Assembly: GCA_945900935.1 (NCBI GenBank)
Contig: CAMDKT010000260.1
Location: forward strand, 1 to 8,027
Reading direction: 5' to 3'
Source: Candidatus Sulfopaludibacter sp. SbA3
GTDB taxonomy: Bacteria; Acidobacteriota; Terriglobia; Bryobacterales; Bryobacteraceae
DNA: 8,027 nucleotides
The notes beneath the pieces were generated by a model that saw only the letters and a program-made list of their open reading frames with translations, was not told the origin of the DNA and made no database searches. Positions 5,739 through 8,027 of the stretch are shown here, piece after piece. A program made the translations under genes and the position numbers. The first letter of the stretch is position 1; the number at the start of each line of letters is the position of its first letter.

Positions 5739-8027
5739 ATGTCCATGAACAGGCTTTGGGTGTTATTCTCTCTCGCTACGGCGGTCGGCTATCCAGCCGC
5801 AGAAGATGACTTTTTCGAAACCCGTGTGCGGCCCGTGTTGGCCACCCGGTGCTACGCCTGCCACACGAACTCCAAGCTTGGCGGTTTGCGGCTCGACTCG
5901 CGCACAGCTCTGTTGGAGGGTGGCGTATCGGGCCCAGGCATCGTCCCTGGCAAGCCTGCTGAAAGCCTGTTAATTAAGGCCGTCACCTTCGCCGATGAGC
6001 GGATCAAGATGCCCCTGGGCGGAGCCAAGCTGAAGGACCAGGAGATTGCCGACCTTTCCCGCTGGATCGAGATGGGCGCACCCTGGCCCGAAAGCAAGCA
6101 CGCACCGGCGGCGTCCGCCAAGCAGGGGTTCACGCTAAGCCCCGAGGCACGCAAGTTCTGGTCGCTTCAACCCATTCAGAAACCGCCCGTTCCCTCGGTT
6201 TCCAGTCCTGGGTGGGCAAAGAACCCGATCGACAACTTCATCCTTGCCGAGTTGGATAAAAGGCGGATGAAGCCAATGAAACCTGCCAGTAAGCGGGCGT
6301 TGCTTCGCCGGGCGACTTACGATCTGGTGGGATTGCCGCCGACGCCCGAGCAGATTGACGCGTTTGAAAAAGACGATTCTTCCGAGGCCTTCGCCACTGT
6401 TGTGGATCGCCTGCTAGCTTCCCCGCATTACGGCGAGCGATGGGGCAGGCATTGGTTGGACGCCGTGCGTTACGCCGAGGGCGACGGGCCGGAGGAAAAA
6501 GAGACGGTTCCGAGCGCGCCGGCCTCGGGCGCGGCCAAGTCGTCGAAGGCGAAAGCCCGGGGCGCGAGTGCGATGGTCTATGCCGGCTACGGTATGACTC
6601 GCGATGGCTACGCCAACGCTTGGCGGTACCGCGACTGGCTGATTGACGCATTCAACGACGACATGCCGTATGACACTTTTGTGAAGGCGCAGATCGCCGC
6701 CGATTTGATGCCGGACAAAGGACGGGCCAAGAAACTGCTGCCCGGGCTCGGCCTGTTCGGGTTAGGGCCCTGGTTTACGGCTGATTGCGTGCCCTTTGCC
6801 GAATCCAGAGCCGAAGAGCGCGATCCAAAGGTGGACGTTTTGACGAAGGCTTTCCTGGGCTTGACCGTCACGTGCGCACGCTGCCACGACCACAAGTACG
6901 ATCCGATTTCGCAGAAGGACTACACGGCCTTAGTCGGCGTCTTTAACGCCTCCGGTTATTCGGAATACCACTTGGCGCCGGACGACCAGGTGGCCAAGTC
7001 CCGCGCTCATCAGGCCAAAGTCAGGAGTAAGCTGGATGCCGTTGGCCAATTCCTGGAGACGACCACAATCGATGTGGCCAGCCGCTCCGCGCAAAACACC
7101 GTTCGCTACATGATGGCAGGACGCAAGGTGTTGCTGAGCGCATCGAAGCTCGATCCGGCGACAATCGCCTCCGCCGACGGTTTGGACCTGCCGGCTTTTC
7201 AGCGGTGGATCAAATACCTCCGCAACACGGAACGCGAACACCCTTACCTGAAAGCGTGGGACGCTCACATGGCGCGCCGAGGCGGGGATGATGAAGCGCA
7301 GCGGCTGGCTGGGGACTTCCAGGAACTGGTCATCGACGTCATCAGGGAAAAGAAAGATGTTGAACTATTTAATCGTGACTTGAGAGTCAACTACAAGCCT
7401 GATCCCGGCGAGGCCAGCGTTCTGCTTCCCGGCGACCTGATGCACTTCGAACTGTTTCAGTTCAAGCATAACCTGGTGCAAAAGCACATTGAGCCCAACA
7501 GATATTACGTCTGGATGGACGTCGTTCAGGGGCCCGACGCCTCGCGAGTGGATGACTTCGGTAAACGGAGCGGCATCTTTGAGTACAAGGATGACGACCT
7601 GCTTGCGTTGTTCACGCCGGATGAGAACGCCAAACTCGACAAGCTGATCGACGAGCTGCAAGCGGTGCAGGCCGCCGCCCCGCCGGACTATCCCTACGTC
7701 ATGGGCCTGGGCGAGATCGCTCGGCCCGCCAACATGAAGCTCAACCTTCGCGGCAACCCGAATCATCTTGGCGAAGCGGTGTCACCAGGGTTCCCGGCTA
7801 TCCTATCCGGCACGGCCGGCGATCCCCTGCCGTTTACCCAGGGAAGCGGACGGTTGGAGTTGGCTGAACGAATTGTGCAGCATCCGATCACGGCGCGGGT
7901 GATCGTGAACCGCATTTGGATGGAGCATTTTGGACGGGGCCTGGTGGCGACGACTACGAACTTCGGCATGATGGGCGATCGTCCGACCCATCCCGAGTTA
8001 CTCGAATACCTGGCCGGTAAGTTCCTG
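5739..8027 (+). CDS. Secreted PSCyt1-DUF1549-DUF1553 protein (cytochrome-c-like), 3' end beyond window
   Basis: 763 codons are open to the window edge with no stop. The ATG at 5739 follows GGAG (5729-5732) by six bases; the ATG at 5745 is too far from it. A signal peptide (about residues 1-21, LWVLFSLATAVGYPAA) predicts export. PSCyt1 domain: RCYACHTNSKLGGLRLD (37-53) carries the heme motif C38-x-x-C41-H42, and KMPLGG (90-95) offers Met91 as a possible axial ligand. DUF1549/PSCyt2: about 162-405, with WAKNPIDNFILAELDKR (159-175), RRATYDLVGLPPTPEQ (190-205), SPHYGERWGRHWLDAVRYAE (228-247) and a second CxxCH in CARCHDHKYDPI (379-390). A variable middle region follows. DUF1553/PSD1 begins near residue 702 with GSGRLELAERI and RVIVNRIWMEHFGRG, and is cut by the window. 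The family is common in Planctomycetes, Verrucomicrobia and Solibacter-like acidobacteria, usually beside a DUF1501 gene; a role in extracytoplasmic redox or polysaccharide breakdown is proposed but not proven. Residues 248-286 are an Ala/Ser/Lys/Gly-rich insert. Confidence 0.92.
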   Translation, partial: MSMNRLWVLFSLATAVGYPAAEDDFFETRVRPVLATRCYACHTNSKLGGLRLDSRTALLEGGVSGPGIVPGKPAESLLIKAVTFADERIKMPLGGAKLKDQEIADLSRWIEMGAPWPESKHAPAASAKQGFTLSPEARKFWSLQPIQKPPVPSVSSPGWAKNPIDNFILAELDKRRMKPMKPASKRALLRRATYDLVGLPPTPEQIDAFEKDDSSEAFATVVDRLLASPHYGERWGRHWLDAVRYAEGDGPEEKETVPSAPASGAAKSSKAKARGASAMVYAGYGMTRDGYANAWRYRDWLIDAFNDDMPYDTFVKAQIAADLMPDKGRAKKLLPGLGLFGLGPWFTADCVPFAESRAEERDPKVDVLTKAFLGLTVTCARCHDHKYDPISQKDYTALVGVFNASGYSEYHLAPDDQVAKSRAHQAKVRSKLDAVGQFLETTTIDVASRSAQNTVRYMMAGRKVLLSASKLDPATIASADGLDLPAFQRWIKYLRNTEREHPYLKAWDAHMARRGGDDEAQRLAGDFQELVIDVIREKKDVELFNRDLRVNYKPDPGEASVLLPGDLMHFELFQFKHNLVQKHIEPNRYYVWMDVVQGPDASRVDDFGKRSGIFEYKDDDLLALFTPDENAKLDKLIDELQAVQAAAPPDYPYVMGLGEIARPANMKLNLRGNPNHLGEAVSPGFPAILSGTAGDPLPFTQGSGRLELAERIVQHPITARVIVNRIWMEHFGRGLVATTTNFGMMGDRPTHPELLEYLAGKFL

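Overview
The window is high-GC, densely coded bacterial DNA. The best guess at its source is an acidobacterium of the Solibacter/Bryobacter type; Planctomycetes or Verrucomicrobia are possible. This rests on a PSCyt1/DUF1549/DUF1553 cytochrome-type protein, a short Tat-type leader on a glycosidase-like protein, and a lone Cu/Zn superoxide dismutase-like gene. It is inference from protein style, not a phylogenetic placement.

Left edge (1-149, + strand): the tail of a DDE integrase/transposase reading frame. It holds the first catalytic-Asp block and then loses similarity abruptly, so it looks like an insertion-element remnant. Next (281-3309, - strand) comes a tight three-gene operon, in transcription order: a multi-pass GT-C-like membrane glycosyltransferase, a class I SAM methyltransferase, and a GT2 glycosyltransferase of the polyprenyl-phosphate-sugar synthase type. 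The gaps are only 8 and 6 bases. A GT2 that loads sugar onto a lipid phosphate, with a membrane enzyme that could use the product, suggests export and assembly of a cell-surface glycan or glycosylated product.

A non-coding stretch (3310-3756) separates that operon from a second minus-strand pair: a Cu/Zn superoxide dismutase-like gene (body 4864-5430) and, 27 bases downstream, a secreted TIM-barrel glycoside hydrolase-like protein (3757-4836). The dismutase-like gene is the oddest part of the window. One copper-ligand histidine is replaced by proline. A well-placed ATG with a strong ribosome binding site (5559) and a signal-peptide-like stretch lie upstream, but they are broken into different frames by what look like two compensating single-base indels at short homopolymers.

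Diverging from that gene on the + strand is a large secreted PSCyt1-DUF1549-DUF1553 protein (5739 to the window edge, 763 codons so far, truncated by the window). It has two CxxCH motifs and a low-complexity insert. A plausible sigma-70-type promoter lies at 5640-5667.

No rRNA, tRNA, CRISPR array or complete mobile element was seen. I did not find a convincing wholly new system. The best leads are the broken dismutase-like gene and the integrase remnant.
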